Assembly: GCA_944474755.1 (NCBI GenBank)
Contig: OX104124.1
Span: forward strand, 6,102,437 to 6,166,436
Source of the DNA: Limnoperna fortunei
Lineage: Eukaryota > Mollusca > Bivalvia > Mytilida > Modiolidae
Length of the DNA: 64,000 nt
Reading direction: 5' to 3'
This document shows positions 33,361 through 44,150 of this stretch, in pieces. Below the pieces are notes generated by a model. It saw only the letters and a program-made list of their open reading frames with translations, was not told the origin of the DNA and did no database searches. Position 1 is the stretch's first letter; each line of letters starts with the position of its first letter. The position numbers and the translations under genes are program-made.

Positions 33361-34135
33361 ATACCCAGATGTTAATGTATACCATGTACCTGTCTGTTCT
33401 TGACAGTGTCATTAGTCTGATTGTCTTCAAACGCACATTTTCCAAATTTTGCATAGACCTTCTGGTAAAAAAATGTATAAACCTCCCCCCCCCACCACAC
33501 ACACACACACTCACTAACAATAAGTGTAATAACCTCAGCCATACATGTGATATATCATGGCGAGAGACAAAAACACGCTATTCTGAAGGTCCCCTCACCT
33601 TTACGGTGTGAGACAACGATCTCACACAAAAACAATATAATTGTTTAGTAGAAGAAAAGTGATGGTTTCTGCAATATTTCCCAATATTGTCGAAGTTATA
33701 CTATTGATTATTTTGGTGTTACTAAATTAACAGATTAAGGTAAATTAAGGCATATGGTCGAAATTAATTTGAAATCCAAGGACAATGTTTATTTTAGTTG
33801 TAAACACAAGATATTAAGTGATGAATTAAATGTTTTTTAAATTTATTTTGTACAAAAATGTCTAATAACTGAGGTCAGCTAAATGGGAACATACATAATG
33901 CTGGCTATAATTTTTTTATGTTAATAAATAATCCAAAATTCCAGGGTTGCAACTTCCAACATGTCCAAAGAGCTGAAACTTGCAGAAATACTTAATTATT
34001 CAGTTCATAAGTGTCAAGTACACTCCAAGAGGGAACGAACATGTCCAATACAGGGTCTACCCAGAACAACAGAAAAGTATCATAAGCACGGTTAAACAAT
34101 AAGATGAAACAACAAACAAAATCAAGGAATGAAAA

Positions 34136-34218
34136 AATCATCAAATCTCACACAAAATCATCAAATCTCATACAAAATCATCAAATCTCGCACAAAATCA
34201 TCAAATCTCACACAAAAT
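34136..34218. repeat. 20-bp minisatellite, four copies
   Basis: Unit AATCATCAAATCTCACACAA with one or two substitutions per copy, 70 bp before the exon C acceptor. Confidence 0.92.
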
Positions 34219-34287
34219 TGAGTCCAGTCTCACACTTTGGGCTGAGATAAATATCACATGTATGCATTTATATATGTATATTTACAG

Positions 34288-34464
34288 GTATAGTTGTTGG
34301 ATCGCTGGAGATTTTGGGGAACCCCACAGGGTTAGTAAGATCTATTGGCACTGGTGTAGCAGACCTGGTCAGATTGCCATATGGGGGCCTTACGAAGGGA
34401 CCTGGAGCTTTTGTTTCTGGGATTTCCTCTGGGATGTCCTCATTTTTCAGGAATATATCCTCAG
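34288..34464 (+). CDS. VPS13B: VPS13B-like exon C (ATG2-C-like region, part 1)
   Basis: 177 bp, 59 codons, symmetrical phase 1-1. It reads 'GIVVGSLEILGNPTGLVRSI', then '..RLPYGGLTKGPGAFVSGI' and '..FFRNISSG'. 'G(S/D)L.(I/L)LGNP.GL.R.(I/L)G.GV' followed by '.P+.GL..GP..F..G(I/V)' is the signature of the C-terminal ATG2-C-like helical repeats of VPS13 proteins, which peripherally bind membranes and help target organelles and lipid droplets. Acceptor TTTACAG|GTATAG, donor CCTCAG|GTTTGT. The donor is weaker than consensus at +3 to +5. Confidence 0.94.
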
Positions 34465-35494
34465 GTTTGTATTATGTTAGAATTCTGGCACAATGTTCTT
34501 ACAGTTATTAAAAACAGAAAATCTCCTCATTGAAAAACTAACAAAAATACTACAGTAATCAAATGTCCCTTGAGAGGAAATGGCAGAGAGTGGTGTTAAA
34601 CCTCTAACAGACCATTAATACAAATAAAAGATCATTTGAACAAAATGATCTTTTTTTTTACTGTGCACTGTATCTACAGTATTGTTTATATAGAATTGTT
34701 TAATTATCCTGTTGTAATATGAATATAGGCACATGCCTAAATGATTCATGACATTATGAGCTCCCTTACAGTGTTTCTGCATTCCATTGGTCACATGAAG
34801 TCTTTCTCTGATGTGTAGGTGATGTCACATCAATCGATTGTTAATTTCAGAGATTGCAACAAATTTGTGTGACATTTTTGTTGTTATTTAAATAATAAAC
34901 ATTTTAAAGTATACTTTTAAATTAACGGTGCTCATCTTCAATATTTTCTTGATATTGCTCAGCTACCATCTGAATTGCATTTACCATATATTTCGCATCT
35001 GTGATGCTCTTTATCATCATGTTCATATCAGAGCAATTCGAAAATCATACATCCTTTTAATTGCTCAGAAAAGTTCATTTTCCTGGTAACCAATGAAGTT
35101 CAATTTCCTGGTAACCAATGAAGTTCAAATTCCTGGGAACCATTGAAGTTCAATTTCCTGGTAACCAATTAAGTTCAATTTTTTGGTAACCAATGAAGTT
35201 CAATTTATTGGTAACCAATAAGTTCAATTTCTTGGTAACCAATGAAGTTCAATTCCTGGTAACGACTTATTTCTCAAGAATTAAATTAGCAGTTTTGCTG
35301 TCCATACTGAATTTAAGAAAACTAATATTCCATGATTATCATCAATTGTTTAACAGAATTATTTTACAGTTTCTGAAGTGATACACAATTCAATTTTTAG
35401 TAATTTATGAATCATTTAAGGTCATATGGACCATGACTTTATTGTATTTCCTTTATCCATTATCCATGAACAATAGTGATTTTTGTCAATGTAG
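34465..35494 (+). other. Intron C-D (1.03 kb) of the VPS13B-like gene
   Basis: A phase 1 intron with acceptor TTTTTGTCAATGTAG|GA. Holds the 25-bp minisatellite at 35071-35263 and otherwise plain AT-rich sequence. Confidence 0.8.
35071..35263. repeat. 25-bp minisatellite, eight copies
   Basis: Unit AAGTTCAATTTCCTGGTAAC followed by CAATG, with scattered substitutions and one-base indels. Confidence 0.93.
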
Positions 35495-35665
35495 GAATGC
35501 TGACTTCTGTGACAAACTTTGCATCCAGTGTCTCACGCAATATGGACAGACTGTCAATGGACGAATCACACAGGGACCGACAAGAAGAAAGAAGGAGACT
35601 GCACCCCGAAGGACTGTCTACGGGGTTGAAAAATGGCCTGACAGGGTTTGGATTAAGTTTACTGG
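35495..35665 (+). CDS. VPS13B: VPS13B-like exon D (ATG2-C-like region, part 2)
   Basis: 171 bp, 57 codons, phase 1-1. It reads 'GMLTSVTNFASSVSRNMDRL', then 'SMDESHRDRQEERRR' and '..GLKNGLTGFGLSLLG'. The 'S(V/I)SRN.D+L.(M/L)D..(+).R+(E/Q)' segment linking two glycine-rich amphipathic helices is characteristic of VPS13 C-termini, and 'RNMDRLS.DE' points to VPS13B. The donor CTGG|GTATGT is the first of nine identical copies, because the last 55 bp of this exon together with 25 bp of intron are tandemly repeated downstream. Use of any later donor leads to a stop within the second copy (TGA at about 35707), so only this donor gives the full protein. Confidence 0.94.
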
Positions 35666-36332
35666 GTATGTACAGTATGGAGTTAGATTTGGACTGTCTA
35701 CTGGGTTGACAAATGGCCTGACAGGGTTTGGATTAAGTTTACTGGGTATGTACAGTATGGAGTTAGATTTGGACTGTCTACGGGGTTGAAAAATGGCCTG
35801 ACAGGGTTTGGATTAAGTTTACTGGGTATGTATACAGTATGGAGTTAGATTTGGACTGTCTACGGGGTTGAAAAATGGCCTGACAGGGTTTGGATTAAGT
35901 TTACTGGGTATGTACAGTATGGAGTTAGATTTGGACTGTCTACTGGGTTTAAAAATGGCCTGACAGGGTTTGGATTAAGTTTACTGGGTATGTACAGTAT
36001 GGAGTTAGATTTGGACTGTCTACGGGGTTGACAAATGGCCTGACAGGGTTTGGATTAAGTTTACTGGGTATGTACAGTATGGAGTTAGATTTGGACTGTC
36101 TACGGGGTTGAAAAATGGCCTGACAGGGTTTGGATTAAGTTTACTGGGTATGTACAGTATGGAGTTAGATTTGGACTGTCTACTGGGTTGACAAATGGCC
36201 TGACAGGGTTTGGATTAAGTTTACTGGGTATGTACAGTATGGAGTTAGATTTGGACTGTCTACGGGGTTGAAAAATGGCCTGACAGGGTTTGGATTAAGT
36301 TTACTGGGTATGTACAGTATGGAGTTGGATAT
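35611..36332. repeat. 80-bp minisatellite built from the exon D 3' end and its donor, nine copies
   Basis: Units start (GGACTGTCTAC) at 35611, 35691, 35771, 35853, 35933, 36013, 36093, 36173 and 36253. The period is 80 bp, once 82 because of an extra TA in GTATGTATACAG. Copy 1 is the real exon end; the other eight are intronic. Each contains the exon piece through TTTACTGG and the donor GTATGT, then ACAGTATGGAGTTAGATTT. Copies differ at a few positions (CTACGGGG or CTACTGGG, GTTGAAAA or GTTGACAA), and these variants alternate. Confidence 0.97.
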
Positions 36333-36721
36333 TGAGTTTGAATTCAGTATTCAGTTGACTTCTTATGGATAAATTATGCTGCTAGATTAAATTTATGGGG
36401 TATTGATAATTTGTATAAGTTAACTGCGTATAGAGAAAGTATGAGGCTAGAATAAATTCAGGGTATGTAAATAGTATGAGGTTAGATTAAATTTACTGGG
36501 TATTGTATGGGTCTTGTATTCGGTTTACTTATGTGACTTGGATTAATAGATGCGTGGAGTATATATTTGGTCAAATATTCAGTTTACTAGTATTTTAATG
36601 ATTACATTTGTCAATAAACAATACATCCATAGATACTGGTCAATGAAACACTCACGTGAGAGAAATTTCCTGGTGTTATACGGTGTGACACCAAAATTTT
36701 TTTTGGAGAATCACAGTGTTT

Positions 36722-36826
36722 CAGAAGCTGCAAAAATGTAGCTCTGATGGTGGCTCTTGTAGCAAAAAAAAAAAATTTTTAATAAAAGAGCGACCATCAG
36801 AGCTACATTTTCACAGCTATGTTTCA
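36722..36826. mobile_element. Fold-back element, about 105 bp
   Basis: The arms AAAATGTAGCTCTGATGGTG..GCTCTT (36733-36759) and AAGAGC..ACCATCAGAGCTACATTTT (36786-36812) are inverted repeats with a single mismatch, around an A/T-rich loop. Weaker pairing continues outward (TTTCAGAAGCTG with CAGCTATGTTTCAG). In RNA it would make a strong hairpin. Confidence 0.75.
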
Positions 36827-37691
36827 GAGTGTTGTTATCTATCACCACCTAAAAATTAATCTCCTTGACGTACCCACTTTCTGGTGTAACACTGTGTTTT
36901 TTGAGGTGTAGAAAATATATTTTATCTATTGTTTATTGGAAGGAAAGAACCAACTAATGTCTTACTTTTCTCTTCACTACAAAATTAAGAAAAATTCAAT
37001 CTTCGAACTTATCATTGTTTTTTTTTTTTTTTTGTTTTGCGAATATAGAAATAACTTGGTCTTTATCTATATGGCTATCTATATTTCACAATAATAAAAT
37101 AATTAGTGTCTTTTGTAGTTTCAACAACGTTTAAAAATTGTTTTATTCGATTTATAGCAATCCTGATAGTCTGAGAGTGGGCTTTGCCAGCACCAATTCA
37201 GCTTCTTTCACTTTATGAATGTATGCAATAATGTGCATGCCTCGAAACCTTTTTTTATTTATTTCTGTTTCAGTCAGCATTGTATTTTCAAAACCTTTTT
37301 ACTTGCACACATTTTTTTTTTCAAATAGAACATTATTTTTTATTTCGGTCATATTGAACTTCTGCAGATGTAAATATTTTATCCTGAATTATACTTTATG
37401 CAAAGCACGTGGTTTAACAATTGTGTATTTATATACATGTCACATGTGCTTTTTGAGTAGGCAGAAAACATTAAGTGTATTGTCTGTTGAAAATAAATTC
37501 GCTTAAACATCATGAAATCATTAGCAAGTACAGTCATCTGTATACTGGTAACAGTAATTTGCACCATAAACCTATCGATCTACTTTATCTAGATTAATTT
37601 TGGTTTGAAAATATTTTGAAAGTTTTTTATGTCACACAAATTGTGTTTTTTAAATGAAACCTGTAAAATTATATTTATGATTAAACAATTA

Positions 37692-38515
37692 ATTTTTGTC
37701 TCGCCTGCGAAGATAGTCGCTGGAGGTGAGACATATGTATGGGAATCCGGCGGCGGCGGCGTAAACACTTGGACATCTTGCTTCATATCTTTGTAAGCCC
37801 AAGCCCTAGTTCCATCAAATTTGGTCCAGAGGTAGCTTGCCAGTCATTCACCTGTTACCTGACCTTGACCTCAATTTCATTGTCCAGCAACTACGTTAAA
37901 GTTTTTGGGTTACGACAGTTCCTCTGTAACCACGCATGGTAGGATGACAGTATTTGGTATATAGGTTGCTGATGAATAGTACATGACTGTCTGGTAGGTG
38001 TCACCTGACCTTGACCTCAATTTCACGGTCCAGCGACTACGTTAAAGTTTTTGGGTTACGACAGTTCCTCTGTAACCACGCATAGTAGAATGACAATATT
38101 TGGTATATATGATGCTGATGACTAGTACATGACTGTCTAGTAGGTGTCACCTGACCTTGACCTCAATTTCACGGTCCAGCGACTACGTTAAAGTTTTTGA
38201 ATTGGGGCACTTCCTCTGTAACCTGTAACCATGCATGGTAGGATGACAGTATTTGGTATATAGGTTGCTGATGAATAGTACATGACTGTCTGGTAGGTGT
38301 CACCTGACCTTGACCTCAATTTCACGGTCCAGCGACTACGTTAAAGTTTTTGGGTTACGACAGTTCCTCTGTAACCACGCATAGTAGAATGACAGTATTT
38401 GGTATATAGGTTGCTGATGAATAGTACATGACTGTCTGGTAGGTGTCACCTGACCTTGACCTCAAGTTAAAGTTTTACGATTAGGTCCGTTTCTCTGTAA
38501 CCATGCATGTAGAAA
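37692..38515. repeat. 146-bp satellite family, five units plus leader
   Basis: The leader TTTTTGTCTCGCCTGCGAAG..GGAGGTGAGACATATG has a stem (GTCTCGCCT with AGGTGAGAC) and a short (GGC)n. Units follow, marked by CTGACCTTGACCTCAA at about 37859, 38005, 38151, 38304 and 38450, spaced 146 bp (once 153). The fifth unit is deleted internally. It belongs to the same family as 30059-30475 and ends about 170 bp before the exon E acceptor. Confidence 0.92.
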
Positions 38516-38683
38516 GATTGACCATCCTTTCTGTGTGTACTGTATACAAATTTGAAAATACCAGATGAGTACACTCAGCTCTTTAAACATTTATTATTTT
38601 AAACTTATTTTTTGTTATTTTTTGTTATTTTTTCTTGTAGCACACAGTCGCATGTTATAATAACTTTCAGACAATTTTTTTAG

Positions 38684-38857
38684 GGGCTATTGCAGGCCTA
38701 GCAGACCAGCCATTACAAAGTCTAATGTCTCATTCAGAAACTGAGGGTCATAGGTCAGCAGCTTCAGAATTAATGGCCGGAGTCGGAAAGGGACTTGTGG
38801 GTGTTTTCACAAAACCAATAGGTGGCGCTGCGGAATTTCTAGCACAAACAGGACAAG
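38684..38857 (+). CDS. VPS13B: VPS13B-like exon E (ATG2-C-like region, part 3; last visible)
   Basis: 174 bp, 58 codons, phase 1-1. It reads 'GAIAGLADQPLQSLMSHSET', then '..SELMAGVGKGLVGVFTKP' and 'IGGAAEFLAQTGQG'. 'G.GKG(L/I)(V/M)G(V/A)..KP.GG..(E/D)..(S/A)' is the most conserved C-terminal motif of VPS13 proteins. In VPS13B it is followed by a further short C-terminal stretch, which would be one or more additional exons. Donor ACAAG|GTAGAT. No continuation with a matching frame is visible in the remaining 25 kb, so the following intron runs at least to the window end. Confidence 0.94.
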
Positions 38858-38979
38858 GTAGATTTACTGTTATGGGTGCTTAATTTCTGAACAATTTGTG
38901 TGTTATTTTCAATGTCTACTCTCAAAATTTTCTGTGCAATATCGTGAAACACTCCAAACTGTGTAGAAAGAATAATTAT

Positions 38980-41133
38980 AAATATAGGTTCATTTGTGAC
39001 TTCGCCACAAATAATCATGGCTTACCACTTCCATCGACATTTTTTACACCGCGGCGTAAAAAAATTTCATTTTTTTTTGTTTTTTCTATATAAAAAACCA
39101 TAACTGCATAAAATATACGTGAAACGTAGCAGAAAACCATGCAAAAATCATATGTCACATCCTAGGCTCGAACCGACGATGTCAGTCTTGCCAGCCCTCG
39201 TTGATACCACTGGACCACGGAAGACGATATGCAGAAAGTCAAATTTTGGCGTATATATACCTTCAATGTGTTTTCTACATTTAAAATACAAAGACATTTT
39301 GTAATGTTTTCGTGTATTTACCAATGAAATAAATAAGAAAGACAGAAAATTCTTTGATTTTTATTTATAAAATAAAATAAAACGCATTGATTTGACTGGT
39401 GGAAACGACTAAAGTCACGTGACAATTTTATATATTATCACGGAGATGTTTTTTTTTTTTTTTTTTTTTTGTTGAAACGATGACTTTTCAGGAGGTCAAC
39501 AGTGATGCTATTTTGACAGTTTAATTCAAAGGAATGTTACTTTCAATTCATTGTAATAGGGAAAGCGTTTCTTTGTTCGGTAAAATATAGCAGTCGTGCA
39601 TACCGGACGACACTCGATGGCATTTCAAAATAAATGCTCAAGTAGAAAAAATGTTTGTTTCAGCTAGAACAACTCATGAAGACATAATTCAGATGTATAT
39701 TTTAAGGATTTATCAATGCACAAACATTCAACCGCTGAAATCTAGGGGGTACCGATGGGGCCTCGACATTTGATTTTTTCTGCCGATTTTCGATTTTGTT
39801 GACATTTATGCACATCCGAGATACTTGGTTGGGGTAAAATCGACATCCTAAATCGATTGGCGCCATTTTCGAAAGGGTAGGATTTATGGTTTTTCTGAAA
39901 ATCGCGATTTTTGCATGAAAAACCTATCTTCAACTTTCATGACCTGGAAATTTTTTTATCGTTCGTCAGAATGATTTCTACTGTAGCGACAAGTCAAGGA
40001 CATCGATCGCCGAACTATTTGGCGTCCATTTTGTTTCACAATTCTCTGTGGTCTAGGATGAAATCTGCACACTACATTCTTATGGGGTCCCTTAGAAACA
40101 CCCCCCCCCCCCCTTTTTATTTTTGCAAGCTGGCGGAATACCCTCAAATTCCCCATGTTTTTGCCCATGCCTGGCACCAAATTTTATTGCGACATGTAGC
40201 AAGCTAAAAAAACTAAGCGAATCCAAAGGTACAAAAATTCACATGTCGCTGTACTGAAACCCAGGTGACCTTGACCTTTGACCTTGTGACCTTGGGCAAG
40301 GTCAAGGTGAAAGTTGACATTTTACCTATTACAAGTTATTGCCTATCTTTTACCGTTTCAAGGGAATAGCGATGGCGAGACAGTGTCAAAATTTCAAACG
40401 TGACCTTGACCTTTGACCTTGTGTCCATTTTCAAGGTCAAGGTCAATGATGACCAATGATATTAGGTTTCATGTATATATCTGTTATAGTTACTGAGATA
40501 TAGTGATCTAATGTAACTCACAATGCATATTATTGGTCTAAGGGGAGACAACTCTTATAAAATGTCAAATAAAAAAAGTGACGATTCAAGATCTTAATAT
40601 GATACACATTTTGGTAAAGGTTTCAGTTTTCTATCTATTATAGTAAAGGAGGAGATCTGCACACAACAAAGGGTCAAAAATTAGAACATGACCTTGACCT
40701 TTGACCTTGTGACCTTTTTCAAGGTCAAGGTCAATGATGACCAACTGTGAAATATCTAGTCTTTATCACCTCTGGTTCATGAGTTACTCTGGTCAAAAAT
40801 TTACTTGCAATAAATAAGGGGAAATAACTCCTATAAGAAGGTGAAAAATTCTTTAATGCGATATGTTATAAAGTGTCGCAATCCTTCGCTAAACATTTTG
40901 GAACAACTTTTATTGTGATATCTTTTACAGTTTCAAAGTTAATCTGCACACAAGCTTTTTTATGACAGGGGAAATAACTCCGTAAAGAAAAAGTGTTCGG
41001 TGTAGCAGGGTCAACTGCGAAAGCGTAATGTCTCATACACCCATAGTACAAAAGGTCTTTTCGACATGTCGCGAAACAAAATTTATAATGGGAAAAGAAA
41101 AGTTGGCGGAAAAAAATAAGAATAATAATAATA
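38980..41133. repeat. Array monomer L1
   Basis: The junction hairpin ATTTGTG..CACAAAT is at 38992-39012. A class a tRNA-like segment lies on the minus strand at 39162-39220 (A box TGGTCCAGTGG, B box GGTTCGAGCC). There is a 24-T run at about 39449, and the poly-C run is at about 40100. Three palindromic half-site clusters follow. It looks more diverged than the other L copies (for example ATCGCCGAAC instead of ATCCCCGAAC), as expected at an array edge. Confidence 0.9.
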
Positions 41134-42573
41134 AATATAAGTTCATTGGTTCTACCGAACAAATGAGAGGCTTTCCACTTATTGCATAAATGACCTTGAC
41201 ATTGACTTTGGCTATATGGAAATTGAATCTTCTTTTCAAAATAAGCAAAAGAAAGAAAAACCATTCGTATATCTTTTGAAATAAAAAAGGTAAAAAAATA
41301 GGACGTTAATTGACATAAATGACCTTGACTACCAAGTGTTTGATTTTTGCATATTCAATGCTTAAAAAACAAATCATTTATTTGTATTTACCATTTTATA
41401 TACACGAAAAAGCAGAATTTCCAAAAAATATTATTTGACCTTGACTGCTGTCAATATGACCTTGACCATGATGAGGGTCAATAAAGGACCAACAGTGAAG
41501 ATCCTTTGTCAATATGTCTTATAATTATGAAGAAATGCCTATTTATCATAAATACCCAAATTTATAAGATGACCTTGACCTTTTACCTTGTTTCTATTTT
41601 CAAGGTCAAGGGTCATAATAGTCTTTGGTGAAGTCCCCATGCCTCTACTATCAATAGTTAATAAGTTATCAATGAAAAAGTAAATATCAATGGTTGTAAT
41701 GGGAGATAACTCCTATAAGATGAAGTCAAATCCTTTTCCTTCCAATAGAACAAACTTGCGCATTAATGAGGCCGACATTTTATATGTTATAAGTTATCAG
41801 CTATCTTTTACCGTTTCAAAGAAATAGCGATGACAAGATAATGTCAAAATTTCAAACGTGACCTTGACCTTTGACCTTGTGTCCATTTTCAAGGTCAAGG
41901 TCAATGATGACTAATGATATAAGGTTTCATATAAATATCTGTCATAGTTACTGAGATAACGCTATATACACTATATTTAATTGATCCAGGGGAGATAACT
42001 CTTTCAAAAGTCAAATCATTTATAGTGACCTTTCAAGACCTTAATATGATACACATTTTGGTAAAAGATTTATTTCTGTATCTCTTATGGTTCAGGAGGA
42101 GAATCGCACACACCACAGTGTCAAAATTTAGAATGTGACCTTGACCTTTGACCTTGTAACCTTTTTCAAGGTCAAGGTCAATGATGACCAACTGTGAAAT
42201 ATCTAGTCTTTATCACCTCTGGTTCATGAGTTACAATGGTACAAAATGTACTTCCAATAAATAAGGGGAAATAACTCCAACAAGGAGTCGTCAAAATACT
42301 TTGCGCGATATGTAACAAATTGTCGCGATCAATAGCTGAGCATTTTGCAACAAATTTCATTGCGAAATCTTTTACGGTTTCAAAGTTTATCTGCACACAA
42401 GATTTTTATGACAGGGGAAATAACTCCGTAAAGAAAAAGTGTTCGGTGTGACAGGGTTAACTGCGAAAGCGTAATGTCTCATACATTCATAGTACAAAAT
42501 GTCTTTACGACATGTCGCGAAACAAAATTTATAATGGGAAAAGAAAAAACTTGGCGGAAGAATAATAAGAATA
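41134..42573. repeat. Array monomer S1
   Basis: Its junction hairpin is unique in the window: TCATTGGTTC (41143-41152) with GAACAAATGA (41157-41166). Its 5' part also differs from the other S copies (GACCTTGACTGCTGTCAATA), so it is an older or separate S variant. Confidence 0.88.
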
Positions 42574-44037
42574 AATATAGGTTCAATCGTTCTAAAGAAC
42601 GATTAATAGGCTTTCCACTTCAAAAGAAGACCTTAAATAAATGACCTTGAAACCAAAAAGCTAAGAAACATACGTAATTTGTCTATAGCAATTAATAAGA
42701 ACAAAAATTATTAAAAAACTATTTAGATATCTTTAAAAATAAGAAAGGTCATTAAATAGGACGTAAGAAAACTTGAATGACCTTGACAACTGATCTTTTA
42801 ATCTACGTAAATATTACTTATAGGCAATAGCATTAAAAGAAGAAGCCATTCAAAATACATAGTTCCATGAAAAACATTTATAAAGGACTTTGACCTTGAC
42901 TTTTACAGCATGACCTTGACCATGCTGAAGGTCAACAGTGATCAACATTGAAGATTTTATGCCAATATCTCTTAAAGTCATTAAGATATGACTACTTATA
43001 ATATATACAAAAAATTAGAAAATGACCTTGACCTTTGACCTTGTATTTGTTTTCAAGGTCAAGGGTCCTAATGATCCATAGTGAAGACCCCATGCCTCTA
43101 CTATCAATAGTTGATAAGTAATTAATGAAAAACTAATTATCAATGGTTGTAATGGGGGATAACTCCTATAAGATGAAGCCGGATCCTTTCCCTCCAAATA
43201 GTAAAAAGTTGCGCCTTTATGAGACCAACATTTTATCCATTATAACTTATAGCCTATCTTTTACCGTTTCAAAGTAATAGCGATGACAAGACAATGCCAA
43301 AATTTCAAACGTGACCTTGACCTTTGACCTTGTGTCCATTTCCAAGGTCAAGGTCAATGATGACCAATGATATAAGGTTTCATATATATATCTGTTATAG
43401 TTACTGAGATATAGTGATATAATGCAATTCACAATACATTTTATTGGTCTAGGGGAGATAACTCTTATAAAAATGTCAAATAAAAAAAGTGACGATTCAA
43501 GATCTCAATATGATACACATTTTGGTAAAGGTTTCAGTTCTCTATCTATTATAGTAAAGGAGGAGATCTGCACACAACCAAGGGTAAAAAATTAGAACAT
43601 GACCTTGACCTTTGACCTTGTGACCTTTTTCAAGGTCAAGGTCAATGATGACCAACTGTGAAATATCTAGTCTATATCACCTCTGGTTCATGAGTTACAA
43701 TGGTACAAATTTTACTTCCAATAAATAAGGGGAAATAACTCCTATAAGAAGGTGAAAAATTCTTTAATGCGATATGTTATAAAGTGTCGCAATCCTTAGC
43801 TGAACATTTTGGAACAACTTTCATTGCGAAATCTTTTACGGTTTCATAGTTTATCTGCACACAAGCTTTTTATGACAGGGGAAATAACTCCGTAAAGAAA
43901 AAGTGTTCGGTGTCACAGGGTTAACTGCGCAAGCGTAATGTCTCATACATCCATAGTACAAAATATCTTTACGACATGTCGCGAAACAAAATTTATAATG
44001 GGATAACAAAACTTGGCGGAAAAAAAATAAGAATAAT
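42574..44037. repeat. Array monomer S2
   Basis: Starts with AATCGTTCTAAAGAACGATT at 42595-42614, a hairpin shared by all later S copies. Ends with TTGGCGGAAAAAAAATAAG and leads into hairpin cluster h1. Confidence 0.9.
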
Positions 44038-44150
44038 AAGAAACAGACTAATAACAGTAAGTCTTTCCACTGGAAAGTGGAAAGCCTTAATAATAAGAAA
44101 CAGACTAATAACAGTAAGTCTTTCCACTGGAAAGTGGAAAGCCTTAATAA
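44038..44150. repeat. Hairpin mini-array h1, two units of about 57 bp
   Basis: Two identical units: AGAAACAGACTAATAACAGT, then AAGTCTTTCCACT, GGA, AAGTGGAAAGCCTT, AATAAT. The arms CTTTCCACT and AGTGGAAAG pair perfectly. Confidence 0.93.

Larger units (their letters stand above)
31988..34287 (+). other. Intron B-C (2.3 kb) of the VPS13B-like gene
   Basis: Donor GTAAGT, acceptor TATTTACAG|GT, phase 1. It contains a two-unit repeat (32663-32900), a truncated SINE (33160-33360), a C-run with (CA)n (33484-33510) and a 20-bp minisatellite (34136-34218). Confidence 0.8.
35666..38683 (+). other. Intron D-E (3.0 kb) of the VPS13B-like gene
   Basis: Donor GTATGT, acceptor ATTTTTTTAG|GG, phase 1. Contains the exon-derived minisatellite, a fold-back element (36722-36826), T-rich runs near 37020, and the 146-bp satellite just before exon E. 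Confidence 0.85.

Noticed and set aside
35433..35789. Longer open frame overlapping exon D in another frame
   Set aside because: It is partly a shadow of the exon and partly created by the 80-bp minisatellite. The phase 1 exon frame matches VPS13B.
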